64,000 nucleotides of DNA from Spirochaetales bacterium. Its GTDB lineage: Bacteria > Spirochaetota > Spirochaetia > DSM-2461. The stretch's first letter is position 1. Each line of letters starts with the position of its first letter. The notes under the pieces were generated by a model. It made no database searches and was not told where the DNA came from. It worked only from the letters and a program-made list of their open reading frames with translations. A program made the position numbers and the translations under genes. The stretch spans positions 1 through 64,000 of the forward strand of contig JAQQAM010000016.1 of the NCBI GenBank assembly GCA_028532905.1, given 5' to 3'. Positions 18,375 to 27,860 of the stretch are shown here, piece after piece.

Positions 18375-20492
18375 ATGAATACCCCCGATTACAAAAACAG
18401 CAAACTCCCTTTCAACACAAGGGTCAAAGACCTGATCTCCAGAATGACACTGGAGGAAAAAGCCTCCCAGCTTCTCTTCAATTCCCCCGCCATCGAGCGG
18501 CTGGATATCCCCGAGTACAACTGGTGGAACGAATGCCTCCACGGTATAGCCAGAGGAGGGAAAGCCACGGTCTACCCTCAGGCCATAGGACTGGCAGCGA
18601 CCTTTGACAGAGAGCTTATCCAGGAAATTGCTTCTGCCATCAGTGAAGAAGCCCGGGCCAAATATCACGATGCCGTAAGAAAAGGAAGGCGGGAACAGTA
18701 CCAGGGGCTCACCTTCTGGACCCCGAATGTCAATATTTTCAGAGATCCCCGCTGGGGCAGAGGACAGGAGACCTACGGTGAAGACCCCTATCTCACCGCC
18801 GAGATCGGTACACGGTTTGTCAGGGGACTGCAGCAGACCAGCGGTCCCTATATGAAAGCGGCGGCCTGTGCCAAACACTTTGCCGTTCACAGCGGCCCCG
18901 AAGGGAAAAGGCACGGATTCGATGCCATAGCCTCAGCCCATGATATGGCGGAAACCTATCTTCCGGCATTCAAGAAGCTGGTGGAAGAGGATGTTGAATC
19001 CGTCATGGGAGCCTACAACCGGACCAACGGCGAAGTCTGCTGCGGCAGTCCCACTCTGCTGAAAAAGATTCTCCGGGAGGAATGGGGATTCAAGGGACAT
19101 GTGGTCTCAGACTGCTGGGCAATCCGGGACTTTCATGAAGAACATAAGGTGACCGAAAGACCCGAAGAATCGGTGGCTCTGGCTCTGAACAACGGCTGCG
19201 ACATCAACTGCGGCTGCACCTATGAATACATCCTCAAGGCCCATGCCGAAGGACTGATTACAGAAGAACAGATTGAGGAGTCTCTGGAACGGGCTCTGAT
19301 GACCCGGATGAAGCTGGGAATGTTCAACAGCCCGGAAGAGGATCCCTTCTATACAGACTCGGTGGACAGCATCAACTGCAGGGAGTTCAGATCCCTTTCC
19401 CGGAAAGCGGCTGCCGAATCCTTTGTCCTGCTCAAAAACAACGGCATCCTTCCCGTACAGCGGGAACAGTACAAAAAGATGCTGATTACCGGCCCTACCG
19501 CAGCAGATCTGGAAGCCCTGATGGGAAACTACAACGGCCTTTCCGGTAACATGACCACCCTTCTGGAAGGTCTGTTCCAGGAATTTGACGACGGGATGCA
19601 GATCGAATACAGAACCGGCTCTTTTCTGGCCCACACAAAAAGCAATGACCTGGACTGGGCCGCCTTTGAAGCGGAGAAATCCGATATAATCATAGCCTGT
19701 ATGGGGCTCACCCAGATGATTGAGGGGGAAGAGGGAGATGCTCTGGCCTCCTCCACATCAGGAGACCGGATGGATCTCAGATTACCCGAGAGCCAGAGGG
19801 TCTTTCTGGAAAAACTCCTGCACACTGGAAAACCTGTTGTCCTTCTTGTAACAGGAGGCAGTCCGGTGGACTTAAGAGACTATGCAGACCGATGTGCCGC
19901 CATGCTGTGGCTGTGGTATCCCGGAGAAGAGGGGGGACTGGCTCTGGGGGATGTTCTGTCCGGACGCATCTCTCCAGCAGGAAAACTGCCCATCACATTC
20001 CCCCTCTCAACCGATGATCTGCCCCCCTTTGAAGATTACTCCATGAAGGGGAGAACCTATAAATATATGGAAAAGACACCCCAGTACCCCTTCGGCTTCG
20101 GGCTGAGTTACTCCCCCTGCCTGCTGGACTCTGCGTCCGCCTCCCGAAACAGTATAAAAGAGGGTGAGTCTCTGGAGGTCTCTGTAATGGTCAAAAACAG
20201 GGGCAGCTACGATACCGACGAAGTGGTTCAGCTGTATATCTCCAAAGAAGTGGAGGGAGAAGACCTCCCCCGGCAGGAACTGATTGATTTTGAAAGGATC
20301 AGCCTGAAAGCGGGAGAAGAAAAACAGATGAACTTCAGCCTCTCCCCTGAGGCCTTCCGATATTTTGACAGCAGAGGAGCATCCTCCTACGGAAAAGGAC
20401 ACTGTACCATTACAGCCGGTACCGCCTCTCCCGGAAAAAGGGGAGAAGAACTGGGAGCATCCTACAGCGGGGTTTCTGTGACAATGGAATAA
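18375..20492 (+). CDS. GH3 beta-glycosidase (beta-glucosidase/beta-xylosidase type)
   Basis: A 705-residue GH3 enzyme with the three-part layout: TIM-barrel domain (about 15-300) with nucleophile Asp246 in VVSDCWA, alpha/beta sandwich domain (about 370-560) and C-terminal fibronectin-III-like domain (about 600-700). KHFAVHSGPE carries the KH substrate-binding pair. It releases non-reducing beta-linked sugars; the NWWNECLHG segment and overall pattern resemble the beta-xylosidase/beta-glucosidase branch. There is no signal peptide, so it acts on imported oligosaccharides. AGGATAAG precedes ATG 18375. It ends at a strong terminator and has no co-transcribed neighbour. Confidence 0.92.
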   Translation: MNTPDYKNSKLPFNTRVKDLISRMTLEEKASQLLFNSPAIERLDIPEYNWWNECLHGIARGGKATVYPQAIGLAATFDRELIQEIASAISEEARAKYHDAVRKGRREQYQGLTFWTPNVNIFRDPRWGRGQETYGEDPYLTAEIGTRFVRGLQQTSGPYMKAAACAKHFAVHSGPEGKRHGFDAIASAHDMAETYLPAFKKLVEEDVESVMGAYNRTNGEVCCGSPTLLKKILREEWGFKGHVVSDCWAIRDFHEEHKVTERPEESVALALNNGCDINCGCTYEYILKAHAEGLITEEQIEESLERALMTRMKLGMFNSPEEDPFYTDSVDSINCREFRSLSRKAAAESFVLLKNNGILPVQREQYKKMLITGPTAADLEALMGNYNGLSGNMTTLLEGLFQEFDDGMQIEYRTGSFLAHTKSNDLDWAAFEAEKSDIIIACMGLTQMIEGEEGDALASSTSGDRMDLRLPESQRVFLEKLLHTGKPVVLLVTGGSPVDLRDYADRCAAMLWLWYPGEEGGLALGDVLSGRISPAGKLPITFPLSTDDLPPFEDYSMKGRTYKYMEKTPQYPFGFGLSYSPCLLDSASASRNSIKEGESLEVSVMVKNRGSYDTDEVVQLYISKEVEGEDLPRQELIDFERISLKAGEEKQMNFSLSPEAFRYFDSRGASSYGKGHCTITAGTASPGKRGEELGASYSGVSVTME

Positions 20493-20540
20493 TATGCAGG
20501 CCCTCGTAGGGAAGGTCTGTTCCTGCGGGGGCGGGATAGA

Positions 20541-20578
20541 ACAGGTCCCGGTTGAATCTCAGCCGGGACTGTTTTTTT
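20541..20578 (+). terminator. Rho-independent terminator of the GH3 gene
   Basis: Stem GTCCCGG/CCGGGAC (20545-20551 and 20563-20569), extendable by ACA/TGT with one bulged G, followed by seven T (20572-20578). It lies about 50 bases after the GH3 stop. Confidence 0.85.
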
Positions 20579-20605
20579 CTCTGTTACTGGAAAACGCTTC
20601 AGGCA

Positions 20606-20638
20606 CAAAAAAAGCACAGAACCAACTGTGCTTTTTCG
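20606..20638. terminator. Bidirectional hairpin terminator
   Basis: A stem of about 11 bp, AAAAAGCACAG/CTGTGCTTTTT, with a 6-nt loop and A/T runs on both sides, suited to stopping transcription from either strand between the GH3 gene and the convergent PilZ gene. Confidence 0.7.
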
Positions 20639-20689
20639 TTTTACAGGAGCCTTAATGCTCCATTCAGATCTCAAAAGAAACCTGTAAAA
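20639..20689. repeat. 9-bp inverted repeat with inner hairpin in a 355-bp intergenic region
   Basis: TTTTACAGG (20639-20647) and CCTGTAAAA (20681-20689) are perfect inverted copies and enclose a small GGAGC/GCTCC hairpin (20646-20661). The intergenic stretch 20493-20847 also holds the two terminators; the remainder (20690-20847) is AT-rich and shows no gene. Confidence 0.45.
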
Positions 20690-20847
20690 ATTATAGAATC
20701 AAAACAAAGGAAATTGTCGGACTACTCTCATCATTCATAGTTAAATCTCCTTACAATCATTTCGTTTTTTCGTTCTTACGAACTTACTTATAAGATAATC
20801 CCCGGCAGACAATACTGCAAATTAATTCTTCATTTTTTTTTGGAGTT

Positions 20848-21606
20848 TTATAATGAGAACTCTCTGTTGAAAGATTTCTGGGAGGCGGTGAAAATAAAGG
20901 ACCGGACCTTCTCCTTCATCTTTACCGGATCATCCGCTTTGAACAGAAACACATATATGGTCTGCTCCCCTTCAATGACTCTTGTTCCCATAAGAATGGC
21001 ATCTGTATTGGCAATGGAGGCTCTCAGCCTGAGCTGCATATCACGAATCAGCTGATTTTTCACAATTCCCTGATGGGCACTCAGAAGACAGGACATCCCC
21101 ACTGAGGAGATATCCAGTATGGTTCCGTCAATCTGCAGATCGCTGAGGGAAAAATTCAAGGACACACGGTCCTCTTCACTGCATTGATAGCGGAGATACT
21201 TTCTCCGGCCCTTCACCTCATTGGCCCTCAGAACCTTCATCATCATATCAGCCGCCGCTTTTGTCCCCTGCTTCAGCTGAATAAATCCGCAGCTGATACC
21301 CAGATCCAGCAGGTAATACTGCATCTGCTGTTGATCGGTAATCTTAAAGGACATGACTCCCAGTTGAATGCCGGGAATCTGTGAGTTCATCTTCTCAATG
21401 AAGATCTGCCACTCCTCCTCGGATTGAGCCGCATCAATATTCAGAAAAAAGATAGTGTCTGGATATTTAGCCGCAATTTCCGGGACTTTGAGGTGATTCA
21501 TCAGAATATAGACTTCCACTTCCTCATCTGCCAGAATCTCCATAATGGGTCCTTTAACAAGATCAGGAGGATTCACAAAAACTATTTTCTTTCCAAGGAA
21601 ATCCAC
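20848..21606 (-). CDS. PilZ-domain protein (cyclic di-GMP receptor)
   Basis: A 252-residue cytoplasmic protein. The N-terminal half (1-125) resembles a receiver-like alpha/beta fold but I cannot name it. The C-terminal PilZ domain (about 130-240) has the c-di-GMP signatures RxxxR (135-139 in RRKYLR) and DxSxxG (DISSVG, 165-170), so it should bind the messenger. The start is GTG 21606 with AAGGA upstream. Such YcgR-like proteins usually adjust flagellar motor function or secretion. It is a likely downstream target of the GGDEF proteins at 13597 and 39731. Confidence 0.88.
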   Translation of the reverse strand: MDFLGKKIVFVNPPDLVKGPIMEILADEEVEVYILMNHLKVPEIAAKYPDTIFFLNIDAAQSEEEWQIFIEKMNSQIPGIQLGVMSFKITDQQQMQYYLLDLGISCGFIQLKQGTKAAADMMMKVLRANEVKGRRKYLRYQCSEEDRVSLNFSLSDLQIDGTILDISSVGMSCLLSAHQGIVKNQLIRDMQLRLRASIANTDAILMGTRVIEGEQTIYVFLFKADDPVKMKEKVRSFIFTASQKSFNREFSL

Positions 21607-21731
21607 TTCTTCAATCCTTTATCAGTCACTGATTGTAAACCTGTTTTTATATTCTGATTATAAGGGCTTCCTGAACAGCTGGCAACCAGGTTTCAGAACG
21701 ACTGTGAAAAACAGGTTCTTCCCGTACAGCT

Positions 21732-22919
21732 TCAGAATGATGCCTCCACTGTGAAAAAGACTCCCCCGCCGATAATGTCCCCGTCACGGATTTCGGTTTT
21801 GTCAAAAGCACCTTTTGTATAGGACGGTGACGACCACAGGTTGTGATCGCTATACCCTGAATAGAGTGAAAAAGTCCCCAGTTTCACACAGACCCCCGCC
21901 TCCCAGGACAACCCGGGATCATCCAGAATACCGATTCCCGCTACGGCTCCGATCAATCCGAATACAGGATTGATCATGCTCTCCACATCAAGACCGAAAT
22001 TCATAAAGCTTCCCTCCCCCGTCTCCGAGAGAATCATGGCATTACTGCCGGACAGATTGGCCTTCATTCCCCCCAGGACGGGGATCTCAAAACCGGCAGC
22101 CCATTCGGCCTGCATTATATCGCTCTCGTCTCTATCATACATCAGAAAATATTCGGTCATTCCAAATCCGAAAATATCAATACCCGCAAAGCTCATCACA
22201 AGAGTCCCCCCGATGCCCAGGGTCATGGCTGTATCTGTCTCTCCATAATTTCTGTTATTCTTCAGATTGGCCAGAGAGTCATAAAAAAGCTGCATGGAGG
22301 AGCTGGTAAAGTGAATCAGAGACCCCCAGGAACTGCCTCTGTGATCATTTTCCAGATAAAAAGCCCCGAAACAGTCGGGAACAGGCAGATCCGTACTGCC
22401 GAAGGATGCCGGATTGACTGCCCCGCTCAAATAATAACTCTCTCCCAGCCGGATCCGCCCTCTGAAATTGAAACCGTCTATGCCGGAAGTGGTGGAGTGT
22501 TCAAACCGGTAACGGCTGTGCTCGAATCTCAGAACCTCCTGGCTGCTCCCCCGGGAGAATTTCAGATTCAGAGGAACTGCCGGATCAAAACCGGCTTCCT
22601 GGAGTACATCCGACTCAATCAGAAACAGATTCCTGTTGAATCCTTCAAGATTTTCACTGAACCCCGGGGCTCCATCAGTCCAGCCGGCATCGTACCCCTT
22701 TAGGGGATTCAGTTCCAGCCGGAGGCTGAAACGGCTGAATTCTGTGATGTCTCCATCCAGAGTCAAGCCGAGCTCATCCGCCAGATTATGGGCTGATCCG
22801 TTCTTTTCCACCTTCAGACTGTCTCTTACAACAGCTCCAACCTGAAAGAGGGGATATTGAGCATGCAGGGGCAGAGCAGTGACTGCCAGAATGAGGAGGA
22901 GAAACCTTCTTTTTTTCAT
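21732..22919 (-). CDS. Putative outer-membrane beta-barrel protein
   Basis: A 395-residue protein with a Sec signal peptide (cleavage near LPLHAQ) followed by many alternating amphipathic strands rich in Gly, Ser and aromatic residues, ending in an aromatic residue (EASF), a common barrel-insertion signal. No cysteine lipobox is present. Repeated SFAGIDIFGFG- and GLIGAVAGIG-like strands fit a porin-like barrel, but no family is recognised. It stands alone with GGAAGG before ATG 22919. Function is unknown; a spirochaetal outer-membrane protein is inference. Confidence 0.65.
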   Translation of the reverse strand: MKKRRFLLLILAVTALPLHAQYPLFQVGAVVRDSLKVEKNGSAHNLADELGLTLDGDITEFSRFSLRLELNPLKGYDAGWTDGAPGFSENLEGFNRNLFLIESDVLQEAGFDPAVPLNLKFSRGSSQEVLRFEHSRYRFEHSTTSGIDGFNFRGRIRLGESYYLSGAVNPASFGSTDLPVPDCFGAFYLENDHRGSSWGSLIHFTSSSMQLFYDSLANLKNNRNYGETDTAMTLGIGGTLVMSFAGIDIFGFGMTEYFLMYDRDESDIMQAEWAAGFEIPVLGGMKANLSGSNAMILSETGEGSFMNFGLDVESMINPVFGLIGAVAGIGILDDPGLSWEAGVCVKLGTFSLYSGYSDHNLWSSPSYTKGAFDKTEIRDGDIIGGGVFFTVEASF

Positions 22920-23020
22920 AAACGAACCTTCCGGAGTTTGGGATAATGACCATAATACACCATCTTCGGGTTTACAACAGAGAACAGACCGTCAGCCGGT
23001 ATACAGATCTGTTTCGGGAA

Positions 23021-25318
23021 TCAGTGGATGATACTGTCCAGGAGTTCTCCCAGTTCATCCGCCAGAAACGGTTTCTGCAGAAAGCCGGAGAGTCCGTGCT
23101 TTTTCATCTCATTCAGATTTTCATCCTTCGTATAACCTGAAGCAATGATAAAAGGACAGTCTGCCCCAATTTCCTGTATTTTATAGAACAGCTCTTTGCC
23201 GTTCATTCTGGGCATAATCATATCACTGATAACCAGAGAAATCCTGTCCTGATTTTCCCGGAACTTAACAAGACCGTCCTCACCATCCTCGGCCAGAATG
23301 ACGGTATAGCCGAGATTCTTCAGCAGAGGTGCCGTAGTCTGACGGATAACCTCTTCATCCTCTACCAGCAGAATGGTTCCGCTCCCTTTTTTCAGGGGCG
23401 TCTTCTTCTTTTCCACAGTTTCCGAAGCCTCTTCCGAGCAGGGAAGATACAGATGAAAAGAAGTTCCCCTTCCCACCTCGCTCTCAACCCGTACAGCTCC
23501 TTTCAGATTCTGCATAGTCCCGTACACAGAAGACAAACCCAGGCCGGTCCCGCTGCCCTGGGACTTGGTGGTATAAAAAGGTTCAAAGATCTTTCCCAGA
23601 TCTTTCGACGCGATGCCGACTCCTGTATCGGCTACAGTCACTTCTATATATTCCCCGGGAATCAGATCAAAAGGACTTAATCGACAGAAACTGTCATCCA
23701 GAAACAGGTTTCTTGTACTGACCCTGAGTTCGCCGCCGTCTTCCATAGCATGAGACGCATTGATGGAAAGATTCATAATGGTGTTCTGAAGGGCTGAAAA
23801 ATCCCCTGTAAAAAAGGCCTTTTCCGCATCCGGATTTTTAATTATCTCAATCTTCCTGTCCAGTGTTCTTTCCAGAAGAGCCAGAGTTCCGTTGATCACT
23901 TCATGAATATTCACAAGAGATGAAGACAGCCTGTTTTTTCTGCCGAATGACAGAAGTTTGGCCGTTAAATCCGCCGCTTTACCCGAAGCATCCAGTATGA
24001 GATCCAGGTATTTGGCAGACTTGTCCTCCTGATTCAACAGAGACTTCATCAGAGAGGCTGCTCCTGTAATACCGGCCAGCATATTATTGAAATCGTGGGC
24101 CACTCCCCCTGCCAGCTGACCGATGGCATCCATCTTCTGAGCCTGTACAAGCTGTTCTTCCAGAACTGTCTTTTCAGTCACATCATCAATACGGATAACA
24201 GCACCCATATCATCAGTATTTTTCAGGGGGTATATGGTGATATCGTCATAAAAAGTCATCTCCCCTTCGGTTCTGAACTGCTGAGGATAATACTGGACAA
24301 TTCCTTTCTGTACTCCGGATTTTATATTCTGCAGATCGATATCAGGAAAGGGGAGGACCTCATCCACCGGACGGCCCATAGCAGAAACTGATGGCAGACC
24401 TGTCAGTTCTTCGGCACGGCTGTTCCACTGTGTGATTTGACCTTCCCGGTCAATTCCTATGATAACTGAGGGCATTGAATCTATTACACTGAAGATATAG
24501 TTTCGGGCTCTCTCGAGTTCACCTTCTATCTTTTTCCGTTCCTGAATTTCATGGTTAAGATCTTCAATTTTCTGCTTCACAGCCCCCTGCATGGATTCAA
24601 AACTTCGGGCCAGAACACCTATCTCGTCCCGGCTCCTGATATCCACAGGATGATTCAAATATCCCTCGGCCATTTTCTGAGAAATTTCTGTAAGTTGAAC
24701 AATGGGCCGTACAAAACTATAGAGGATCAGGGCAAGAACCGGCAGCAGAACAACAGCCAGCATGAACAGAACCACCATCAGCATGCTCATAAAACTCTGT
24801 CCATCCCTGTACTTCTCACTCAAGGGTACTGTGTAGAAGACAAGCCAGTCCCAGGGGGCAAATTCCTGATAGATAAACCACTGCTCCCTATCCTGAAAAA
24901 CCGCTGTGAACTCACCGCTGCCGGATAAAGGGCTTACAGAGTTTCCTTCTGACAGGAGAAAAGAAAGATCTCCCTCGCCCAGAACCGGATGGAGTATGAC
25001 TGAATAATGACTGTCTACGATAAAAGGATACACCCCTGGATCTTCTTCTGTATAATAGTTTTCAGTCAGATTCTTCAAAAGAGTGTTCTTGAAATCATCA
25101 AAATAGGCTTCAACCAGCCCTGTTCTCTGGAGTCTGTTTTCTGTCCGTTCCAGTTCATTGACTATGATTTCCAGTTTTTCCCTGTAGATCTCACTCTGGC
25201 TTTTATCCAGTATCCTGTGAAGCTGTCTGTCTGAAATCAGAAGAATGGAGAAGAGACTGATGATGTATGTTCCCAGCATCAGAAGCAGAAGTTTGGCTGA
25301 TATGGATTTAAACTGCAC
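23021..25318 (-). CDS. Membrane hybrid sensor histidine kinase (Cache-like/HAMP/PAS/HisKA/HATPase/receiver)
   Basis: About 765 residues from a GTG start at 25318 that overlaps the TAG stop of the upstream lipoprotein gene (TAGTG) and has GAGGAG before it; an in-frame ATG at 25351 would overlap that gene by 34 bp. Order: TM helix, periplasmic Cache-like domain (about 30-175), TM helix, HAMP, PAS (about 275-390), HisKA with His about 408 in GVAHDFNN, HATPase (DTGVG, GTGLGLS), and a C-terminal receiver (LVEDEE, phospho-acceptor in SDMIMP, KPF). It is probably paired with the binding lipoprotein encoded just upstream, which would deliver the ligand signal. Its architecture closely parallels the kinase at 58260-60800. 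Confidence 0.9.
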   Translation of the reverse strand: MQFKSISAKLLLLMLGTYIISLFSILLISDRQLHRILDKSQSEIYREKLEIIVNELERTENRLQRTGLVEAYFDDFKNTLLKNLTENYYTEEDPGVYPFIVDSHYSVILHPVLGEGDLSFLLSEGNSVSPLSGSGEFTAVFQDREQWFIYQEFAPWDWLVFYTVPLSEKYRDGQSFMSMLMVVLFMLAVVLLPVLALILYSFVRPIVQLTEISQKMAEGYLNHPVDIRSRDEIGVLARSFESMQGAVKQKIEDLNHEIQERKKIEGELERARNYIFSVIDSMPSVIIGIDREGQITQWNSRAEELTGLPSVSAMGRPVDEVLPFPDIDLQNIKSGVQKGIVQYYPQQFRTEGEMTFYDDITIYPLKNTDDMGAVIRIDDVTEKTVLEEQLVQAQKMDAIGQLAGGVAHDFNNMLAGITGAASLMKSLLNQEDKSAKYLDLILDASGKAADLTAKLLSFGRKNRLSSSLVNIHEVINGTLALLERTLDRKIEIIKNPDAEKAFFTGDFSALQNTIMNLSINASHAMEDGGELRVSTRNLFLDDSFCRLSPFDLIPGEYIEVTVADTGVGIASKDLGKIFEPFYTTKSQGSGTGLGLSSVYGTMQNLKGAVRVESEVGRGTSFHLYLPCSEEASETVEKKKTPLKKGSGTILLVEDEEVIRQTTAPLLKNLGYTVILAEDGEDGLVKFRENQDRISLVISDMIMPRMNGKELFYKIQEIGADCPFIIASGYTKDENLNEMKKHGLSGFLQKPFLADELGELLDSIIH

Positions 25319-27300
25319 TATTGGGGCTCCTCGTTGACTGTGTGATTCCACAAAATGGCATCTTCCATAAGATCCGGGGGAAATATTATCTCCATATGTT
25401 TAGCCATATCCATGTTCAGAAAAAGCCTTGTCTCTCTGTTAGTCACCAGGGGGATATCTGCCGGAGAGGTTCCTTTCAGAATTCTGATCACCGTTTTAGC
25501 CGTCCACCAGCCCTGCTCTTCCGCTACTTTCGTAACCCCCAGAAGAGCATACTGAATTTGCTCCGAGACCGAAATCCCCGTCGGAATTTTTGTGTGTTCA
25601 TATAGAAATTGCTGCGCATCATCCTCATCCCACCCCTCTATACCGATAGGGTTTAACAGCAATAGACTGTCAACCGATTCCTGCAGCGACAGAAATCCTT
25701 CCTTCCACTCCCTGAAGGTCTGAACGCCCACTGTACGGTCAATGCTGATCTCTCCGCGGTCAGCTATGTTTTTCAGAATTTTCTCAGAGCTTAAATCATT
25801 GCGCATCAGAATGCCGACTGTATTTCCGGCGGCAAACTGACCAAGAATTTCAAGGGTCTCTTTCAGAGGATCAACCTCAACCATCCCGGTTATATTCCCG
25901 ACAGGGAATCCGTACTCTGATGCATCCCAGTTGACCCCGCAGAACACAAAGGGTATTTCAGAATTTATAAAATAGGGAACAATCACATATTTTGAAAAAA
26001 CATCATCACTTCCGGCAACAATATCGGGCTTCCACTCTTCAATAAGGTCTCTGACATCCCGGGAAGCATTCATAATAAAGGCTTCATCATTATGATTTTT
26101 GGTATCCATTCTTACCATTCTGATTTCAAGATCTTCATGGTGGGTCTGAAAGGCTTTCAGGAATCCCCGTTCTATGGCATCGCTCCACACATACCCCTTA
26201 TGGTATGAATTCACAAATAAAATCTTTCTTTTTCCCTGCTCTCCCCTAAGCAGCTGAGCCCGCTCAATCAGCCCGGGGGAAAATTTGAGATCCATCTTTT
26301 CCGCCAGATCCAGACTCAGATAAATACCGGTTTTTTTATTCAGGGAAAGGGGAATATCCGAGGGGGACTCTCCTGAAAGGATACGGAGGGCGGCATAGGA
26401 AGCCCATTCGCCCTGTTCTTCAGCAACACTGACAAATGAGATCAGGGACGTCTCCGCCATCCAGATGTCCCAGGAACCGGTAGGAATCTTTGTTTCATCC
26501 AGAATGAATCCTCTGAGGGAGCTGTCTCTTTCATCCCAGTCCTTCAGAGACGAAAGATTCCCCAGAAGGAGTATATCCACTTCCTCCTGAAGACGGACAA
26601 ACTCCTCCTTCCACCGGGCAAGACTATCAACAAAAACGGTCTCTGATTCATGGTCCAGAAGCCTCTCTATATAGAAAGATTCCTTTCTGCTGGAGAAGGA
26701 ATCGCCCTTTAAAAAAGCGATCCTGTCACCCCCGCTGTATTTTTTCAGTTCTTCCACAAGCTCCGGGACATGTGAGACTTCAACCATCCCGGTCACATTG
26801 GATACGGGGAATCCGTAAACCGAGGCGTCCCAGTTGACGCCGCAGAAAACGAAAGGAATGGAACTGTCCATATAATAGGGGACAAGCAGAGACTTGACTG
26901 CATTATCATCACTGCAGATTACCAGATCCGGATTCCAGGACTCTATGAGATCCCTGGCTTCCAGGGCGGATTTTTTAATATACTCCTCTGAAGGATTTCG
27001 CTTTGTATCCATATGGAAGACTTTCAAATCAACCGGGCTGTTTTTGAAATCAAGAGTTCCCTGTTCATCTGTATGAATATCGAAGCCCGACAATATTCCC
27101 TCAAAAATCCCCCTTGCCCAGAAATATTCTGCATCATAGGAATTGACATACAGAACTTTCTGTCTGCCTCCGGCTGTATCTGTCCTGGTCTGAAGTGAAT
27201 CTTCTGTCTTCTCTCTTTCAGCGGAGCAGGACAAAACTGCCAGACTCAACAGCAGGACAGAGATGCCCCTTGATATAGAATGAAAAGCCCCATAGCCCAT
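25318..27300 (-). CDS. Lipoprotein with two tandem ABC-type substrate-binding domains
   Basis: A 660-residue lipoprotein: signal with lipobox VLSC (Cys25), then two homologous copies of an ABC substrate-binding (PF04392-like) domain, about residues 48-340 and 359-650. Both copies repeat VNSY near their start, the HMDTKR/RMDTKN segment, the 12-residue string VFCGVNWDASxYGFPV, and the NxTGMVEV segment, so one gene arose by internal duplication. No ABC permease or ATPase is nearby, and the downstream overlapping gene is a hybrid histidine kinase, so it more likely senses ligand for the kinase than feeds a transporter. Ligand unknown. Confidence 0.88.
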   Translation of the reverse strand: MGYGAFHSISRGISVLLLSLAVLSCSAEREKTEDSLQTRTDTAGGRQKVLYVNSYDAEYFWARGIFEGILSGFDIHTDEQGTLDFKNSPVDLKVFHMDTKRNPSEEYIKKSALEARDLIESWNPDLVICSDDNAVKSLLVPYYMDSSIPFVFCGVNWDASVYGFPVSNVTGMVEVSHVPELVEELKKYSGGDRIAFLKGDSFSSRKESFYIERLLDHESETVFVDSLARWKEEFVRLQEEVDILLLGNLSSLKDWDERDSSLRGFILDETKIPTGSWDIWMAETSLISFVSVAEEQGEWASYAALRILSGESPSDIPLSLNKKTGIYLSLDLAEKMDLKFSPGLIERAQLLRGEQGKRKILFVNSYHKGYVWSDAIERGFLKAFQTHHEDLEIRMVRMDTKNHNDEAFIMNASRDVRDLIEEWKPDIVAGSDDVFSKYVIVPYFINSEIPFVFCGVNWDASEYGFPVGNITGMVEVDPLKETLEILGQFAAGNTVGILMRNDLSSEKILKNIADRGEISIDRTVGVQTFREWKEGFLSLQESVDSLLLLNPIGIEGWDEDDAQQFLYEHTKIPTGISVSEQIQYALLGVTKVAEEQGWWTAKTVIRILKGTSPADIPLVTNRETRLFLNMDMAKHMEIIFPPDLMEDAILWNHTVNEEPQ

Positions 27301-27373
27301 GTAAACCTACCATTCATTAATTCTAATATAGATAGACAGGAAAACAAGTTTCCTTTTAGAATCCGATCAGTAA

Positions 27374-27410
27374 ATACTCGGGAAACGTCCCGGAACAGGG
27401 ACGGGAGTAT
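27374..27410. promoter_or_regulatory. Imperfect nested hairpin upstream of a small gene
   Basis: Outer arms ATACTC/GAGTAT (27374-27379 and 27405-27410) and inner arms CGTCCC/GGGACG (27386-27391 and 27398-27403) form a bulged stem-loop between the divergent lipoprotein gene and the 97-residue gene. It is followed by no T run, so a leader structure or small RNA is as likely as a terminator. Confidence 0.4.
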
Positions 27411-27491
27411 ATACAAAAAGCTTTTAATGCTGTTACTGTTTTCAAAATAGAAATTAAGACAATAAGCGGTAAAGCGAATAGAGGATAAACA

Positions 27492-27785
27492 ATGCTGAAA
27501 GAAGAAGATCTCGAAAGAGTCAGCGGTATAGCCCGATACCATGAAAGAATGTGGATACAGAGGGATGAAGAAGGAAAAATCAAACAGGTTTATGATCTGA
27601 ACCTGAATCCCATTGATAAGACACTGCTCCACCGTTCCTTCGAAAGTACGACCTGTGAAGACGGTTTTATCTATAAGGGTGAGTTTATCCCCATGGATGA
27701 TTCCAGAGATATTGCCAGGAAACGTTCACAGGGATACCAGCGCCACAACAAGGGACACGACACGGAAAACGTCCTGCAGAGCTGA
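27492..27785 (+). CDS. Small hypothetical protein (97 aa)
   Basis: A 97-residue, charged, soluble protein with GAGGAT upstream of ATG 27492. It has no signal peptide or membrane segment. It contains one Cys (in TTCEDGF) and a basic C-terminal part (ARKRSQGYQRHNKGH). No domain is recognised. It precedes the receptor gene at 27861 by 75 bp on the same strand and could be cotranscribed with it. Coding status rests on the ribosome site and ordinary composition. Confidence 0.55.
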   Translation: MLKEEDLERVSGIARYHERMWIQRDEEGKIKQVYDLNLNPIDKTLLHRSFESTTCEDGFIYKGEFIPMDDSRDIARKRSQGYQRHNKGHDTENVLQS

Positions 27786-27860
27786 AATATAATATATTCT
27801 GTTGAAAGAATTGAATTCCATTCTGCAGCATCACTAGAATTAAATCAGGACTAAAAAGGT

